Shown: positions 10,761 to 23,554, counted from the first letter of the stretch. The stretch is DNA of 64,000 nucleotides from Nitrospirales bacterium (GCA_012270585.1 JAAXIB010000088.1:64419-128418), one strand, 5' to 3'. Numbers and translations are program-made. The notes: generated by a model from the letters alone, not told the origin.

Positions 10761-12185
10761 TTATCGACTGCCCCCAAACGCCCCGACCAAATCGGTGCGC
10801 TGAAGCGTTCCTACCATGCCTTCATGCCGCTCGCTGGTGAAGGTGCCCGTCACCACCCCGTCATCGGATAAATGCGTAAAGAAGTTCTCCGTGAGCTCGA
10901 CTGCATAATCCAGGTTCCGCTCAGGAAACCATCGTTCAGGGCCAGACTCCTCGAACCGGTTCACAAAATACAAATCCCGGAATTGCAATGCGTGCTCACC
11001 GTCCAAGCGGTTCAGATCTACGGTCAACGCGGCATCGCCCGCCACGGGGGAGACGCCGGAAAAACCCAAGAGGACCCCGGTCCACGTCGCCGCGCCGTGG
11101 AGATAGGGCGGATTGTCAAATAAGGTCATGGCCGGAAGCGGTCCCCGCGCCCACGGTTGCGGTAAGCCGTTAAAGAGGGCCACCCCGAAGTTCACAATCT
11201 CATCATCCGAGCGTCCCACCAAGTGGAGGGTCGTATCGGACCATTCGGCCCAATCGTTATAGTTCGTCGTGCGTTGGGACATATACATGATTTGCAAAGC
11301 TTCTCGATCAATCCGATGGAGGATGTAACCAGGATTCGGGAAGAAGTCGCCTGACTTTCCCATCAACGAGTCGGGAAATTCGAAGCTATCCACGTGACCT
11401 TGAATGCCGAGGGCATGTAAAAACTCATGCAGGACCACAGTCAGGGCCGTCTGCGGTTTTGAGAGATCGAACGTATCGGGCAGGAGAATCTGGGCGCGGC
11501 GCGTATAGCCCACGTTTCCCGTTGCCAAAGACACTCGATCGTTCCCCGCACACGCCACGACCCCACTCGGACATTCCACGGCAATCTGAGATTCCGGGGC
11601 CACGCGTACCAGAATCACGCCTTCATCGTAACGGGACATGCCCGAGACATTGGTATAATCCGGCATCAACTGAAATTCTGACGGCAACGCATCATTGAGG
11701 ATGTCAATCGCATACGAGATCAAGGGCATTGCGTCCTGGCCTCCCCCACGCCTCTGTTGCAACTCCGCATCGAAGAGCACGGTCGGCCGCACCCGAAAGG
11801 GATAGAAGCCGTCGGACGCCAGGGTCGTGGTGCCATTACGAGTGTGCAGGTCGAACTTGTAGTTCGTTAACCGATCCACGCCGACTCCATCCCGCGAGGC
11901 CCCCATTGAATAGGTAATCCCGTTTCCCGAGGCCACTGGCCGGAGCCATTCGCGCGGTTCGACATCGCCGCCTAGAGTGACGGTATTCCCCCAGAACCCG
12001 ATCGGCGACAGCGTGAAGACGGGCTCATAATTCGGGTGTTGATAGGCTGACTTGGAAAACTCATAGGCGGCGATCGCGTCGGTCAAATCTAGAGCAGGAG
12101 AGTGGAGGCTTCCCCTACTGCCTCCACATGCCGTCAACCAGAGAGCCATCGTGATGACCAGCACACTAAGCATAAGTTGCTTCAT
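10761..12185 (-). CDS. Exported lipoprotein with metzincin-type zinc protease motif
   Basis: The 474-residue product begins MKQLMLSVLVITMALWLTAC. This is a lipoprotein signal peptide with a lipobox ending at Cys20, so the protein should be membrane-anchored outside the cytoplasm. Residues 253-264 are HEFLHALGIQGH, the HExxHxxGxxH zinc site of metzincins, and a candidate Met-turn (SLMGKS) lies about 10 residues later. A long C-terminal region (about residues 300-474) resembles no domain I recognise. The ATG at 12185 follows GAGGT at a good spacing and begins the signal peptide; longer in-frame starts upstream add unrelated sequence. The gene is divergent from valS. Its substrate is unknown. 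Confidence 0.8.
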   Translation of the reverse strand: MKQLMLSVLVITMALWLTACGGSRGSLHSPALDLTDAIAAYEFSKSAYQHPNYEPVFTLSPIGFWGNTVTLGGDVEPREWLRPVASGNGITYSMGASRDGVGVDRLTNYKFDLHTRNGTTTLASDGFYPFRVRPTVLFDAELQQRRGGGQDAMPLISYAIDILNDALPSEFQLMPDYTNVSGMSRYDEGVILVRVAPESQIAVECPSGVVACAGNDRVSLATGNVGYTRRAQILLPDTFDLSKPQTALTVVLHEFLHALGIQGHVDSFEFPDSLMGKSGDFFPNPGYILHRIDREALQIMYMSQRTTNYNDWAEWSDTTLHLVGRSDDEIVNFGVALFNGLPQPWARGPLPAMTLFDNPPYLHGAATWTGVLLGFSGVSPVAGDAALTVDLNRLDGEHALQFRDLYFVNRFEESGPERWFPERNLDYAVELTENFFTHLSDDGVVTGTFTSERHEGMVGTLQRTDLVGAFGGSR

Positions 12186-12492
12186 GTTGCACCTCATGAC
12201 GTTGAAGATGGATAAACCCACCCGATCCTCACACAGGTCGGGCCGGCCCATCCAGTCAGGCAAGAGACATCCCGTGTATTTACTGTTGTGTCCCTCAGTC
12301 ACGCATGGCGATCAACCCAGTGTGACCGAGACAGTTGTTGTATTTCACAGGCAACCCGACAAAGGGCGACCTGACTGGATGAACGAGGAAATCATGCCGA
12401 AAAAAGGTGCAGGAGTCAACGTGCGGCTTTGCTTGCGAGGGTCTACCCCCCATGCTAAGATTTTTGGCTTTGTCAGCGCGAGTTTTATCCCT
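12186..12492. other. Intergenic region between divergent metalloprotease and valS genes
   Basis: These 307 bases hold no convincing gene. They must contain promoters for both flanking genes. A plausible valS promoter is listed separately at 12433-12461. I see no strong hairpin or T-box-like element upstream of valS. Confidence 0.5.
12433..12461 (+). promoter_or_regulatory. Candidate sigma-70 promoter of valS
   Basis: TTGCGA at 12433-12438 and TAAGAT at 12456-12461 are separated by 17 bp. The expected transcription start is about 25 bases before ATG 12493. This position supports that ATG over any start further upstream. Confidence 0.45.
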
Positions 12493-15236
<2,744 letters not shown>

Positions 15237-15240
<4 letters not shown>

Positions 15241-16118
15241 AATCCCACGTCATGCATCCCCTGTCTCCGTTTGAACTCGAATCGCTGGTCAACGCGGCCT
15301 TGAAAGAAGACGCACCCCACGGTGATATCACCACGCGCGCGCTTCTTGATCCGACCCTTCATGCGCAAGCCAACGTCGTAGCCAAGCAGAACCTGACCCT
15401 TGCCGGTGTCGTTGTTCTCCACGCCGTGTTTCGGGCTTTGGATCCTGCCGTGGTGGTGACGGCAAAATTCGAGGACGGAGCCACGCTTGAAGCCGGGCAG
15501 ACGTTCGCGACCCTTCACGGACCGGCCCATGCCATCTTGGGAGGAGAACGAGTGGCCTTGAACTTCCTGCAACATCTTTCCGGCATCGCCACCCTGACCT
15601 CCCGATTCCGCGCCGAGATCCGACACTATCCCACCGTTCTCGTCGATACCAGAAAAACCATTCCCGGCCTTCGACGGCTTGAAAAATGGGCGGTTGCTCT
15701 CGGCGGTGGGACCAACCATCGCATGTCACTGAGCGACGGCGTCCTTATCAAAGACAATCACCTGGTGCTGTCGGAAGCCCAAGGCATAACCGTCCGGGAA
15801 GCCTGCCGGAAAGCCAAGGAACGACTCTCCCATCATTTCCGTATCTGCGTGGAAGTCGAAACCCTCGAGCACGTTGTCCAGGCCCTGGACGGCGGAGCCA
15901 ACGTGCTGCTCCTGGACAACGTGCCCCCACCTCTCGTCAAGGAAGCCGTGGACCTCGTCAAAGGACGGGCGCACACCCAGGTTTCGGGCGGCATTACGCT
16001 CGAGAACGTCAGCGAGTACGCCGCCACGGGCGTCGATTCTATTTCAATCGGGGCACTCACCCATTCCGCACCGGCCGTCGATATCAGCATGGACGTGCTT
16101 CCTGCGTTCTCTCAATAG
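15237..16118 (+). CDS. nadC: Nicotinate-nucleotide pyrophosphorylase (quinolinate phosphoribosyltransferase)
   Basis: NadC makes nicotinate mononucleotide from quinolinate and PRPP in de novo NAD synthesis. At 293 aa it is standard. It shows the N-terminal EDAPHGDITT segment, the substrate-binding DTRKTIPGLRRLEKWAV region, GGGTNHRMSLSDGVLIKDNH and the barrel motif VSGGITLENV. The start is GTG at 15237 in a GTGA overlap with the valS stop, pointing to translational coupling. nadA and nadB are not in the window. It is followed within 6 bp by birA, so valS-nadC-birA read as one unit of a tRNA synthetase and cofactor enzymes. Confidence 0.95.
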
Positions 16119-16124
16119 CCTGAC

Positions 16125-16973
16125 GTGAGCATGGCAAATCCCATGCAATCCGTCCCGTTGAAGGCCGAAACCATTCGGCACCGGTTGACCACGCGCAGGC
16201 TGGGTCGCTCGCTTCATCTGTTCGAGGAACTCGCGTCGACCAATGCAACGGCCTTCACACTGGCAGGCTCCGGAGCAACCCATGGAACGGCGGTTCTCGC
16301 CGAGACTCAAACGGCCGGAAAAGGACGACTGGGACGGCATTGGATCTCACCACCACACCTCAATCTCTATTGCTCCGTGATCCTCAAAGAGCCGACAATT
16401 TCGCGTCACGTTTCCTGGATCCCTCTGGTCACGGGACTGGCCCTTGCCGAAGCAACCCGACGTTACTGCGACATCGAAATCTCGTTGAAATGGCCCAATG
16501 ATCTGCTGTACGTCGAAAAAAAAATCGGGGGCATCTTGTGTGAAAGCTCGAGTCAAGGTTCTCGATTCTCGACGTGCATCGTGGGATTCGGCGTGAACGT
16601 CAATTGCCGGGAGACGGATTTCCCCGAAGAGCTTCGCTCTCTGGCCACTTCGTGTCTTCAGGCAACCCGGCAATGCCATGATCGAAACGGCCTGATCGCC
16701 GATATGTTCAACCAATTGGAAAGTTGGTATGATTGCGTGGAAACGGAACAATTCGAACACGTTCGAAAATCGTATGTGGCATCGTGTGCGACACTCGGAC
16801 GAAAAGTACAGGTTGCCTGTGTTGAAGGAGAGACCATTCACGGAACGGCCATTGACATCGGGAAAGATGGGGCGTTGTTAGTAGCCACCGTGCGAAAAGG
16901 ACAACCCCACACCATGGAAATTCGCTCCGCGGACGTTCAACATCTTCGGCAACTCATCCTCCCGCTCCCCTGA
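16125..16973 (+). CDS. birA: Biotin--[acetyl-CoA carboxylase] ligase, no repressor domain
   Basis: This biotin protein ligase attaches biotin to the carboxyl carrier protein. The BirA/LplA catalytic domain is present with ETQTAGKGRLGRHW (biotinoyl-AMP binding), KWPNDLLY and KIGGILCES, followed by the small C-terminal SH3-like domain (about residues 225-275). At 282 aa it lacks the N-terminal winged helix of E. coli BirA, so it is a group I ligase with no DNA-binding role expected. GTG 16125 or ATG 16131 could start translation; neither has a strong ribosome binding site. It lies 6 bp after nadC, and a palindromic repeat separates it from coaX. Confidence 0.93.
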   Translation: MSMANPMQSVPLKAETIRHRLTTRRLGRSLHLFEELASTNATAFTLAGSGATHGTAVLAETQTAGKGRLGRHWISPPHLNLYCSVILKEPTISRHVSWIPLVTGLALAEATRRYCDIEISLKWPNDLLYVEKKIGGILCESSSQGSRFSTCIVGFGVNVNCRETDFPEELRSLATSCLQATRQCHDRNGLIADMFNQLESWYDCVETEQFEHVRKSYVASCATLGRKVQVACVEGETIHGTAIDIGKDGALLVATVRKGQPHTMEIRSADVQHLRQLILPLP

Positions 16974-16980
16974 AGCTCAT

Positions 16981-17022
16981 AGCCCCCTCTCCCCTTGAGG
17001 GAGAGGGCTGGGGTGAGGGGGT
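16981..17022. repeat. CCCTCTCC-family palindromic repeat
   Basis: The copy reads CCCCCTCTCCCC then TTGAGGGAGAGGGC, followed by TGGGGTGAGGGGG. It fills most of the 75 bp between birA and coaX. Orientation is as in 10314-10360. A transcript crossing it would form the hairpin, so it may attenuate read-through, but there is no U-run. Confidence 0.6.
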
Positions 17023-17048
17023 AGTGGGTAAGGAGAAAAAAGGTTTCC

Positions 17049-17834
17049 ATGCTCCTGACGATTGACATCGGCAATACCCAAATCGTCTTCGGTGTGTTCG
17101 ACCGGCACACTCTGCGAAGCTCCTGGCGCTTGGCGACGGACCACACGAAAACAGCCGACGAATACGGCATCGTCTTCGCGTCACTCATCCGGGAATCCGG
17201 GATTCCAGTGCAGGATATCCAAGGAACCATTATTTCCAGCGTGGTTCCTCCCCTGACCCCGACCATTGAATCCATGGTCGAAACCTTTTTTCACCATTCT
17301 CCCCTCATCGTCTCCTCTGACTTTCCCTTTGGGTTGACCCTCGAATATGCCAACCCGCAGGAAATCGGAACCGACCGCCTGGTCAATGCCGCGGCGGCGT
17401 TCGCATGCTATCGAACGAATCTCATCATCGTTGATTTCGGAACCGCCACAACGTTGTGCACCGTCACCAAAGACGGACGATATTTAGGGGGAGCGATCGC
17501 CCCTGGGGTCAAGAGCGCCGCCGATGCGCTTCATAGCCATACCGCCAAATTACCCAACGTGGAACTGGCCCGTCCCAAGAGCGTCATCGGAACCGATACG
17601 ACGAGCAGCATCCAGTCCGGCCTGATGTTCGGTTATGCGGGTCTGGTCGATGAACTGGTCGGCCGGATTGAACAGGAAATCGGCCACTCGACCAAGGTCG
17701 TCGCCACCGGCGGCCTTGCCCCGATTCTTGCACCGATTTCTCGAACCATTCAGGAAATTCGGCCGTCGTTAACGTTGGAAGGTCTGGAATTACTCTATCG
17801 CTGTAAAACCGGTCAGGAAACCCCACCCCAATAA
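17049..17834 (+). CDS. coaX: Type III pantothenate kinase
   Basis: CoaX phosphorylates pantothenate, the first step of coenzyme A synthesis. The 261 aa protein shows the ASKHA-fold phosphate motif LTIDIGNTQIVFGVF at the N-terminus, GTDRLVNAAAAF (catalytic Asp and substrate loop), VDFGTATTLCTV and the C-terminal VVATGGLAPIL. Type III enzymes commonly sit next to birA, as here. The ribosome binding region AAGGAG lies about 15 bases before the ATG, a little far. It is the last gene of the valS group; a promoter for grpE follows. Confidence 0.95.
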   Translation: MLLTIDIGNTQIVFGVFDRHTLRSSWRLATDHTKTADEYGIVFASLIRESGIPVQDIQGTIISSVVPPLTPTIESMVETFFHHSPLIVSSDFPFGLTLEYANPQEIGTDRLVNAAAAFACYRTNLIIVDFGTATTLCTVTKDGRYLGGAIAPGVKSAADALHSHTAKLPNVELARPKSVIGTDTTSSIQSGLMFGYAGLVDELVGRIEQEIGHSTKVVATGGLAPILAPISRTIQEIRPSLTLEGLELLYRCKTGQETPPQ

Positions 17835-17903
17835 GGATTCCGGCGTGAACCGGAACCCGACCATTCTTTCGAGCTTTTCCATCGTTTTTTTCACTTTTTT
17901 GGG

Positions 17904-17932
17904 TTGACTTAGCTTGTCCCGATGACTATCTG
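17904..17932 (+). promoter_or_regulatory. Promoter of grpE-dnaK-dnaJ
   Basis: TTGACT (17904-17909) and TATCTG (17927-17932) are separated by 17 bp, a good housekeeping-type promoter 22 bases before the grpE start. The overlapping CTTGTCCCGAT could also serve a sigma-32-like factor. No CIRCE inverted repeat (TTAGCACTC type) is present, so HrcA control is not indicated here. Confidence 0.55.
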
Positions 17933-17954
17933 AGCAAGATACCCGGGACACGCA

Positions 17955-18611
17955 ATGAAAGAAAATCCTCCAGTTCCAGAAAAAGCACGAGGCGAGGACA
18001 CCGTGCCCACGCCACCTGCCGATCAACCCGAAACCGCCTCCGCCGACCCGGCAGCGGGAAAATCTGATGAAAATTCTCAACAAAATGAAGAGGTTACAAA
18101 ACTGAACGACCAACTCCTCGAAAAAAACGAGGAACTGCACGCCCTTAATGACAAATATTTGCGCTTGGCCGCGGAATTCGACAACTACAAGCGGCGAGTC
18201 CAGCGCGACCAACGTGACACAATCAGATTTGCGAACGAAAAGTTGTTCAAAGACTTGCTGCCCACGTTGGACAACCTGGAACGGGCCCTTCAATCCGGGC
18301 GCGAGCAAGGCCGGATCGAAGGGCTGCTGGAAGGGGTTGACCTCACGTATAAACATTTCCTCGACACCCTTCAAAAGATGGGCATCAAACAGGTCTCCAG
18401 CGTGGGAGAAGTGTTTGATCCGGCCCAACATCAGGCCATGGGGCAGGTCGAATCAATGACCATCCCCGAAAACGTCGTCGTCGATGAATATCAGAAAGGG
18501 TATTTTCTCCACGATCGGATATTACGGCCGGCCATGGTGACCGTTGCCAAGACCAAAACGGAACCAGGCAATGGAGAAGGACAGGAATCGAAGGAAGGAG
18601 TCGAAACATGA
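17955..18611 (+). CDS. grpE: Nucleotide exchange factor GrpE
   Basis: GrpE releases ADP from DnaK and is encoded directly before it. The 218 aa protein has an acidic, Pro-rich N-terminal ~45 residues. A long coiled coil follows (about residues 50-105: [20 protein letters not shown] and [12 protein letters not shown]). The beta-domain signature is present as [17 protein letters not shown] and [18 protein letters not shown]. The C-terminal ~20 residues are Glu/Gly-rich. The stop codon overlaps the dnaK ATG by 4 bp (ATGA), as in many heat-shock operons. Confidence 0.96.
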   Translation: MKENPPVPEKARGEDTVPTPPADQPETASADPAAGKSDENSQQNEEVTKLNDQLLEKNEELHALNDKYLRLAAEFDNYKRRVQRDQRDTIRFANEKLFKDLLPTLDNLERALQSGREQGRIEGLLEGVDLTYKHFLDTLQKMGIKQVSSVGEVFDPAQHQAMGQVESMTIPENVVVDEYQKGYFLHDRILRPAMVTVAKTKTEPGNGEGQESKEGVET

Positions 18612-20530
18612 GCAAGATAATCGGAATTGACCTTGGAACCACAAACTCGTGTATCGCGATCATGAGCGGTGCCGACCCGGAAGTGATCGCCAACTCGGAA
18701 GGTGGCCGAACCACGCCGTCCGTGGTGGCGGTGACGGATAAGAAGGAACGGCTGGTCGGCCAGATTGCCAAGCGTCAAGCCATTACGAACGCCGAAAACA
18801 CCATTTTTTCCGTCAAACGCCTGATGGGACGAAAGTTCAATTCCAAGGAAGTCAAAGCAGCTACCGAACGGTTGCCCTATAAGATTCTCGACGCCTCGAA
18901 CGGGGATGCACACGTGGAAATCAGGGGCAAACAATACAGCCCCCCTGAAGTGTCGGCCATGATTCTTCAAAAAATCAAACAGACGGCTGAGGACTTTTTG
19001 GGGGAAAAAGTGACGGAGGCGGTAATTACCGTGCCCGCATATTTTGACGACAGCCAGCGCCAAGCCACAAAAGACGCCGGCCAGATCGCGGGGCTCAACG
19101 TCCTGCGGATCATCAACGAGCCCACCGCGGCCTCGTTGGCGTACGGCCTGGAAAAAAAGAAGGAGGAAAGAATCGCCGTGTACGATCTTGGGGGCGGAAC
19201 CTTCGACATCTCGATCCTCGAAATCGGGGATGGGGTATTCGAAGTGAAATCCACCAACGGCGACACCTTCCTGGGCGGTGACGACTTCGACCTTCGCATC
19301 ATCGATTGGCTGGTGGACGAATTCAAAAAGGATCAGGGGATTGATTTGAAAAACGACCGCATGGCGCTTCAACGTCTGAAAGAGGCCGCGGAACGGGCCA
19401 AGATCGAACTGTCATCGGCCCAGGAGACTGAAATCAATCTTCCCTTTATCACCGCCGACGCCAGCGGGCCCAAGCATCTGGTGCTCAAACTCTCCAGGTC
19501 CAAATTGGAACAACTCGTCGACGACCTGATCACCAGATCCATCGAACCCTGCAAAAAAGCATTGGCCGATGCTGGTGTTTCCGCCAGCGACATCAATGAA
19601 GTGGTGCTCGTCGGGGGAATGACGAGAATGCCCAAAGTCATCGAACGGGTAAAAGCCTTCTTCGGCAAGGAGCCCCACAAGGGCGTGAACCCCGATGAGG
19701 TCGTGGCGATCGGAGCCGCCATCCAGGGCGGCGTCCTCAAAGGCGACGTCAAGGACGTGCTGCTCCTGGACGTCACGCCTCTGTCACTGGGTATTGAAAC
19801 CCTGGGCGGCGTCTTCACGCGGCTTATCGACCGCAACACCACGATTCCGACTAAGAAGAGCCAAATTTTCTCCACCGCCGCCGACAACCAGACCGCCGTC
19901 ACCATTCGGGTCTTCCAGGGCGAACGGGAAATGGCCAATGACAATAAACTTCTCGGCCAGTTCGATCTGGTGGGTATTCCCCCTGCCCCACGCGGGATGC
20001 CGCAAATCGAAGTCACGTTCGACATCGACGCGAACGGGATCGTCCACGTTTCAGCCAAAGACATGGCCACACAAAAAGAACAATCAATCAAGATCACAGC
20101 ATCGAGCGGCCTGAGCAAGGAAGAAGTGGAACAATTCGTGAAGGATGCCGAGGCACATTCCGAAGAGGATAAAAAACGCCGCGAAACCGTGGAAATTCGA
20201 AACCAGGCCGATTCCTTGATCTATGGAACGGAAAAGAATCTCCAGGAGCACGGAGAAAAAATACCCGAGGAAGAAAAAAGCAAAATCCAAGAAGCGATTG
20301 ACGGCATGAAAAAGGCCATGGCGGGAGACGACGTCGAAACCATGAAAGCGGCCATGCAGACCCTCACGACCGCTTCACACAAACTCGCGGAAGAAATGTA
20401 CAAAAAGACGTCGACCGAAACCGACAGCACCGGAGACGGTACAGGCTCCGACGGTGGGGCGACCAACGGAAAAGGAGAAGACGAAAAAGTGGTCGATGCC
20501 GAATTTGAAGAGGTCGATAAGGAGAAGTAA
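18608..20530 (+). CDS. dnaK: Molecular chaperone DnaK (Hsp70)
   Basis: The 640 aa chaperone has the full Hsp70 layout. The ATPase domain starts [11 protein letters not shown], with [33 protein letters not shown] and [14 protein letters not shown]. The inter-domain linker is [15 protein letters not shown]. The substrate-binding domain and helical lid run to about residue 605, followed by a Gly/Thr/Asp-rich tail ending [13 protein letters not shown], the usual proteobacterial-type C-terminus. It works with GrpE (4 bp overlap upstream) and DnaJ (98 bp downstream). Nothing unusual is seen in the active-site residues. Confidence 0.98.
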   Translation: MSKIIGIDLGTTNSCIAIMSGADPEVIANSEGGRTTPSVVAVTDKKERLVGQIAKRQAITNAENTIFSVKRLMGRKFNSKEVKAATERLPYKILDASNGDAHVEIRGKQYSPPEVSAMILQKIKQTAEDFLGEKVTEAVITVPAYFDDSQRQATKDAGQIAGLNVLRIINEPTAASLAYGLEKKKEERIAVYDLGGGTFDISILEIGDGVFEVKSTNGDTFLGGDDFDLRIIDWLVDEFKKDQGIDLKNDRMALQRLKEAAERAKIELSSAQETEINLPFITADASGPKHLVLKLSRSKLEQLVDDLITRSIEPCKKALADAGVSASDINEVVLVGGMTRMPKVIERVKAFFGKEPHKGVNPDEVVAIGAAIQGGVLKGDVKDVLLLDVTPLSLGIETLGGVFTRLIDRNTTIPTKKSQIFSTAADNQTAVTIRVFQGEREMANDNKLLGQFDLVGIPPAPRGMPQIEVTFDIDANGIVHVSAKDMATQKEQSIKITASSGLSKEEVEQFVKDAEAHSEEDKKRRETVEIRNQADSLIYGTEKNLQEHGEKIPEEEKSKIQEAIDGMKKAMAGDDVETMKAAMQTLTTASHKLAEEMYKKTSTETDSTGDGTGSDGGATNGKGEDEKVVDAEFEEVDKEK

Positions 20531-20628
20531 GGGGAGGAACCGACAAGAAGAACGGCTCAAGGCCGGCACACTCTCCCTGTCATTCTGTCAACGAATGAGC
20601 GAACACATACCCGCATAAAACGGAAAAG

Positions 20629-21756
20629 ATGGCTACAGTGACCAAACGGGATTATTATGAAGTGCTCGAGGTTGATCGAGCGGCCTCTGATGACGAGATC
20701 AAGAAGGCCTTTCGGCGGCTCGCTCGCCAACACCACCCCGACTTGCAGAGTGACCCGCAACACAAGAAAAAAGCCGAAGAAAAATTCAAAGAAGCCAATG
20801 AAGCGTATGAAGTCCTGAGCAATCCTGAATCGCGAAAGCGGTACGATACGTTCGGGCATTCGGCAGGACCGCAGGGATTCGGAGGAGCAGAGGGGTTCGA
20901 TTTCGGTCGAGGATTCGGTGATGTTTTCGGCGATATTTTTGAAGACTTCTTCGGAGGAGGGAGAGGAGGCCGCAGTCGTCCGGAACAGGGCAATGACCTG
21001 CAATATAATTTGGAACTCTCCTTTGAAGAAGCAATCGAGGGGAAAGACGCCAAGCTCAAAATTCCGAGATGGGAAGGCTGTGATGCCTGTAAAGGGACGG
21101 GAGCCAAATCGGCTGATGCCGTTCAGCAGTGTCGTGGCTGCCAGGGCACCGGGCAGATTCGCCTGCAGCAAGGCTTCTTCACGATCAACCGGACCTGCGG
21201 GCAGTGTCAGGGAACCGGGCAGATTATTACGGACCCCTGTCCTGCGTGCCGCGGTCAAAAACGGGTGTACCGGGAACGCACGTTATCGGTGACGATCCCC
21301 GCGGGAATCGAGACCGGCATGCGCTTTCGCTTGGCTCGCGAAGGCGAACACGGCGTGAATGGCGGCCCTCCGGGTGATCTCTACGTTGCGGTCACGGTCA
21401 GATCCCATCCGGTCTTTATCCGAAAGGGCAATGACATTGTCGTTGATTTGTCTCTCGACATGGTCACGGCAGCCCTGGGTGGCAAGGTCGACGTACCGAC
21501 CCTCAAGGGAAAGACCAGCGTCAAGATTCCCGAAGGCACCCAACACGATCAGGTGCTTCGACTCAAGGGACTGGGCGCACCTGCCTTGAAAGGCCGGACC
21601 ACCGGCGATCAACTCATTCGGATCAACGTCACCATTCCCACCAAACTGTCGGCAAAACAACGGGAACTGCTGGCCGCCTTTGCCGAAGAGAGCAGGGCCT
21701 CATCAAAAGGCCAGGAGGAAGGCCTGTTTGACAAGGTCAAAAACATGTTCGAGTAA
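20629..21756 (+). CDS. dnaJ: Chaperone protein DnaJ (Hsp40)
   Basis: This co-chaperone (375 aa) stimulates the DnaK ATPase. The J domain carries the HPD motif in RQHHPDLQSDP (about residue 36). A Gly/Phe-rich linker follows (GFGGAEGFDFGRGFGD). The zinc-binding domain has all four repeats (CDACKGTG, CRGCQGTG, CGQCQGTG and CPACRGQK), so it is a type I DnaJ. The C-terminal peptide-binding domains end in KVKNMFE. The 98 bp gap from dnaK contains no clear terminator, so the genes are probably co-transcribed. Confidence 0.96.
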   Translation: MATVTKRDYYEVLEVDRAASDDEIKKAFRRLARQHHPDLQSDPQHKKKAEEKFKEANEAYEVLSNPESRKRYDTFGHSAGPQGFGGAEGFDFGRGFGDVFGDIFEDFFGGGRGGRSRPEQGNDLQYNLELSFEEAIEGKDAKLKIPRWEGCDACKGTGAKSADAVQQCRGCQGTGQIRLQQGFFTINRTCGQCQGTGQIITDPCPACRGQKRVYRERTLSVTIPAGIETGMRFRLAREGEHGVNGGPPGDLYVAVTVRSHPVFIRKGNDIVVDLSLDMVTAALGGKVDVPTLKGKTSVKIPEGTQHDQVLRLKGLGAPALKGRTTGDQLIRINVTIPTKLSAKQRELLAAFAEESRASSKGQEEGLFDKVKNMFE

Positions 21757-21781
21757 CGCGACCGTCTTTCCCACCCTCTCC

Positions 21782-22537
21782 ATGTCCTTTCATCACATGC
21801 CGGTCTTTTTCATTCAGTCAAACCGGATTTCCAACCGCACCGTCACGATTGACGATCCACTCCTCTCCCACCTTTCGAAGAGCCTCCGCATTCGGAAAGG
21901 CGAGCACGTTTGGGTCGGAGACGAGCACCGGGTTCGATACCACGTTCGGGTTGAACACCTCGATTCGAGTTCCCTGCGGGCCTCCATCATTGAAACGGTA
22001 GCAGGTCCTCCACCGCCACGGGCACCTGTTATCCTGGCTCAGGCCGTCCTGAAAGGGGATCGCATGAACTGGGTGATCCAAAAAGCCACGGAACTCGGAG
22101 TCACCACGATTATTCCATTACTCACATCGAGGGTGATCGCCCGGACACCGGCCGGTCGGACCCGAACCGCACGGGAGCGGTGGCAACAGATCGCAATCGA
22201 CGCAGCCCAGCAATCGGAGCAATGGGAACTCCCCGACGTCACCTCTCCTATGACCTTGCCCGAACTCTTCCAGCACGTTCCTCACGCGGCACTCCGGTGT
22301 GCGCTACTCGAACGGAAGGCCGAGCGAAGACTCGGGGCTCTTCCCATCGATCATGCGTTCCAAGGTACCATTGTGCTGGCCGTCGGCCCGGAAGGCGGAT
22401 GGACGCCGGAGGAAATGCAGGAACTCCTCGATCAACGATTTTACGCCGTCTCACTGGGGGAAAGCCTACTTCGGAGCGAAACCGCCCCTTTGGTGGCGCT
22501 GAGCATCCTGCAACATGAATTGGGAAATTTGGGATAA
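21782..22537 (+). CDS. rsmE: 16S rRNA m3U1498 methyltransferase RsmE
   Basis: RsmE is a SPOUT-class, SAM-dependent methyltransferase that modifies U1498 of 16S rRNA. The N-terminal PUA-like domain (FFIQSNRISNRTVTIDD, then HLSKSLRIRKGEHV) precedes the knotted catalytic domain. That domain carries QKATELGVTTIIPLLTSR, VGPEGGWTPEE and SLGESLLRSETAPLVALS. ATG 21782 and ATG 21797 are both possible; family alignment slightly favours 21797, and neither has a good ribosome binding site. The gene lies 25 bp after dnaJ, a common pairing, and converges on the YCF48-like gene with only 15 bp between. Confidence 0.93.
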   Translation: MSFHHMPVFFIQSNRISNRTVTIDDPLLSHLSKSLRIRKGEHVWVGDEHRVRYHVRVEHLDSSSLRASIIETVAGPPPPRAPVILAQAVLKGDRMNWVIQKATELGVTTIIPLLTSRVIARTPAGRTRTARERWQQIAIDAAQQSEQWELPDVTSPMTLPELFQHVPHAALRCALLERKAERRLGALPIDHAFQGTIVLAVGPEGGWTPEEMQELLDQRFYAVSLGESLLRSETAPLVALSILQHELGNLG

Positions 22538-22552
22538 CCGGGACTGGAGGAA

Positions 22553-23554
22553 TCAGGATGAAGCAGGGGCGATCTTCAGGATGGTTCCGCCTTCGCCAAC
22601 GGCCCATCCGACGTTGGGGTTGGGAAAAGATAACCCATAAAAGCTGAACGGTTCCGGGAGTTCCGGTTCGTCCCACGTGAAGCCGGCGTCCGTGGTTTGG
22701 AGAAACGCGCCACGCTCTCCAATGACCCAACCCGCGAGGAACCCGGTAAACTGGACTTTTAAAAAGTCAGGCGGTCTGATACAGGGAGACCCGCATGGCA
22801 GGGTGCGGTCAACCCACTTTTTTCCACCGGTAATCGTTTGAAAAATCGCACCCTGGGATCCGACAACCCACCCGCCTTCGGCATCCGTAAAGTACAGATC
22901 GAAGAACGTCGTGGCACTGCCGGTCGTTTGCTGAATCCAGTTTTGCCCACCGTCCTGAGTGAAGAGGATTGTCCCGATCGCGCCGACCGCCCACCCGTTT
23001 TGCGCATCGACGAACTGCACCCCGAACAGATCCACCGCTGTTAAACTGCTTTGATCCTCCCAGGTCATGCCGCCGTCCACGGTCCGCAGGATGGTTCCCC
23101 GGTCTCCGACGACCCATCCCTGCGAGGGATTCAGGAAATACACGTCATAGAGTGCGGCACCCACCCCGGCAGCCTGCCGGCGCCACGTCTTCCCGTGATC
23201 GGTCGTATGCAGAATGGTCCCGTTCTGCCCGACGATCCATCCGTGTTGCGCGTCCGTAAAATAAATGCTCGTTAACAGGGCCGCAGTGCGACGAGTCACC
23301 GCCTGCCACGTCTTCCCCGCGTCCTCCGTTTTCAAGACTGTTCCCCCGGCGCCCACGGCCCAGCCGTGTCGCGCGCTCACGAAAAAAGTCCCGAGAAGCG
23401 TGGATTTGGTCCCGCTATGCTGAATGGTCGAGGCCACGTTCTCTCCGGCTTCGACCTGACCGGCAAAACCCGGGAGACAGACCATCCCCACGACCAGAAG
23501 GAGAGCATGAAAAGAGGAAAAACCTGCTTTCACGGTATCTGGTCCGTTCTCCAC
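22553..23554 (-). CDS. Exported YCF48/BNR-repeat protein
   Basis: The 333 aa protein starts with a signal peptide (HALLLVVGMVCLPGFAGQVEA). It is then built of about seven repeats of the type GWAVGAGGTVLKTEDAGKTW, which form a beta-propeller related to the photosystem II assembly factor Ycf48 and to sialidase BNR repeats. Bacterial members outside phototrophs have no assigned function. Its start overlaps the end of the upstream IPT/TIG gene by 25 bp, so the two exported proteins are very likely made together, perhaps as partners at the cell surface. No catalytic residues are recognisable. Confidence 0.85.
   Translation of the reverse strand: MENGPDTVKAGFSSFHALLLVVGMVCLPGFAGQVEAGENVASTIQHSGTKSTLLGTFFVSARHGWAVGAGGTVLKTEDAGKTWQAVTRRTAALLTSIYFTDAQHGWIVGQNGTILHTTDHGKTWRRQAAGVGAALYDVYFLNPSQGWVVGDRGTILRTVDGGMTWEDQSSLTAVDLFGVQFVDAQNGWAVGAIGTILFTQDGGQNWIQQTTGSATTFFDLYFTDAEGGWVVGSQGAIFQTITGGKKWVDRTLPCGSPCIRPPDFLKVQFTGFLAGWVIGERGAFLQTTDAGFTWDEPELPEPFSFYGLSFPNPNVGWAVGEGGTILKIAPASS

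Noticed and set aside
12151-12492. Longer N-terminus for valS
   Set aside because: The extra 114 codons overlap the divergent lipoprotein start and have no similarity to ValRS. A promoter candidate lies inside them.
17835-17954. CIRCE element before grpE-dnaK
   Set aside because: I looked for the TTAGCACTC inverted repeat and did not find it; only a sigma-70-like promoter is visible.
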